A DNA stretch of 5,224 nucleotides, from the NCBI GenBank assembly GCA_018818145.1, contig JAHIST010000081.1, positions 1-5,224 of the forward strand. The letters run 5' to 3'. Source of the stretch: Patescibacteria group bacterium. GTDB lineage: Bacteria; Patescibacteriota; Minisyncoccia; Portnoybacterales; GWB1-42-6. This document shows positions 5,037 through 5,224 of the stretch, one piece after another (position 1 is the stretch's first letter; each line of letters starts with the position of its first letter). Position numbers and translations under genes: made by a program. The notes below the pieces were generated by a model, which was not told where the DNA came from, ran no database searches, and saw nothing but the letters and a program-made list of their open reading frames with translations.

Positions 5037-5111
5037 TATAAAGGTGTTTAAACAGGGGGTTTAATGCGGTCTTTGTTTTCTTTAAGGTTTTAAAGTAAAG
5101 TATTTTAATTT

Positions 5112-5147
5112 GGTAACATTTCTCTACGATCGGAGGGAAATGTTACC
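5112..5147. repeat. 36-bp palindromic element, copy 3 (most symmetric)
   Basis: Arms GGTAACATTTC (5112-5122) and GAAATGTTACC (5137-5147) form a perfect 11-bp inverted repeat, with CGATCG centred at 5127-5132. As RNA or cruciform, the stem could extend to 14 pairs, including one U-G wobble, with the loop ACGATCGG. It lies 75 bp after copy 2. No gene is supported around it. Confidence 0.9.
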
Positions 5148-5148
5148 A

Positions 5149-5174
5149 CTGCATTTTGGTCTGCATTTTGGTCT
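5149..5174. repeat. 12-bp tandem repeat
   Basis: CTGCATTTTGGT occurs twice exactly (5149-5160 and 5161-5172), followed by CT, the start of a third unit. It begins one base after copy 3 of the palindromic element. The remaining bases to the window end are AT-rich and show no supported feature. Confidence 0.8.
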
Positions 5175-5224
5175 TTTTTGTGAGCGGAAATTTTATCGGC
5201 AAAAATATTTATCATTGAAGTTCA

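Noticed and set aside
4968..5093. Small genes after the AGGAGG at the stop of the PaaX-like gene (TTG 4987, then ATG 5064)
   Set aside because: The nearest usable start is a TTG 13 bases away, the peptide would be translated through copy 2 of the palindrome, and the second ORF is only 9 codons. The AGGAGG is probably chance.
4321..5146. The elements as conserved coding sequence (VTF-x-YDR reading in one frame)
   Set aside because: All three copies can be read in one frame, but the changes between copies alter amino acids and follow dyad symmetry rather than codon positions.
5001..5147. CRISPR array made of the 36-bp repeats next to a Cas2-like gene
   Set aside because: The repeats differ at 3-6 positions, the gap between copies 2 and 3 is 75 bp and copy 1 is on the other side of the gene, so there is no regular repeat-spacer pattern. 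No cas1 or effector gene is present.
5178..5188. TTGTGAGCGGA identical to part of the E. coli lac operator
   Set aside because: It is only a half-site with no symmetric partner and no LacI-type gene nearby; treated as coincidence.

Overview
The window looks like a chromosomal piece of a Candidate Phyla Radiation bacterium (Patescibacteria, most likely Parcubacteria-like). This is an inference from four things: a compact ftsA-ftsZ pair without the usual mur/ddl neighbours, AT-rich spacers built from short TACTAATT repeats, several genes with no Shine-Dalgarno sequence, and a short PaaX/Cas2-fold protein of a type common in these genomes. All recognisable genes lie on the + strand. TAA, TAG and TGA are all used as stops, so the standard bacterial code fits.

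Layout. Positions 2-148 hold the 3' end of an unidentified gene. A sigma70-like promoter at 202-231 drives ftsA (244-1479), whose GTG start lies only a few bases after the expected transcription start, so the message is probably leaderless. A 157-bp spacer (1480-1636) carries TACTAATT repeats and a second promoter with a perfect TTGACA box, followed by ftsZ (1637-2770) and a strong intrinsic terminator (2781-2808). FtsA anchors FtsZ filaments to the membrane, and both proteins keep the parts needed for this: an amphipathic C-terminal helix in FtsA and a DIPAFIR tail in FtsZ.

Next is a two-gene unit of small unknown proteins: a membrane-anchored zinc-ribbon-like protein (2874-3149) and an 88-residue basic protein (3146-3412). 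They are coupled by an ATGA overlap and closed by a terminator at 3455-3489. A YkuD-type L,D-transpeptidase with a signal peptide (3630-4226) follows, with its own promoter, a strong Shine-Dalgarno sequence and its own terminator (4249-4284). It probably cross-links peptidoglycan, but its catalytic motif is atypical.

The last kilobase is the most unusual part. A short PaaX-like winged-helix plus Cas2-fold protein (4424-4969) is flanked by three copies of a 36-bp dyad-symmetric element, at 4320-4355, 5001-5036 and 5112-5147. The arms and centre are invariant, and apart from the last base all variation falls in two mirror-image three-base blocks. The upstream copy overlaps a candidate extended -10 promoter of the gene. 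This suggests a regulator/operator or protein/repeat pair. No gene is supported after 4969; that tail holds two of the elements and a small 12-bp tandem repeat.
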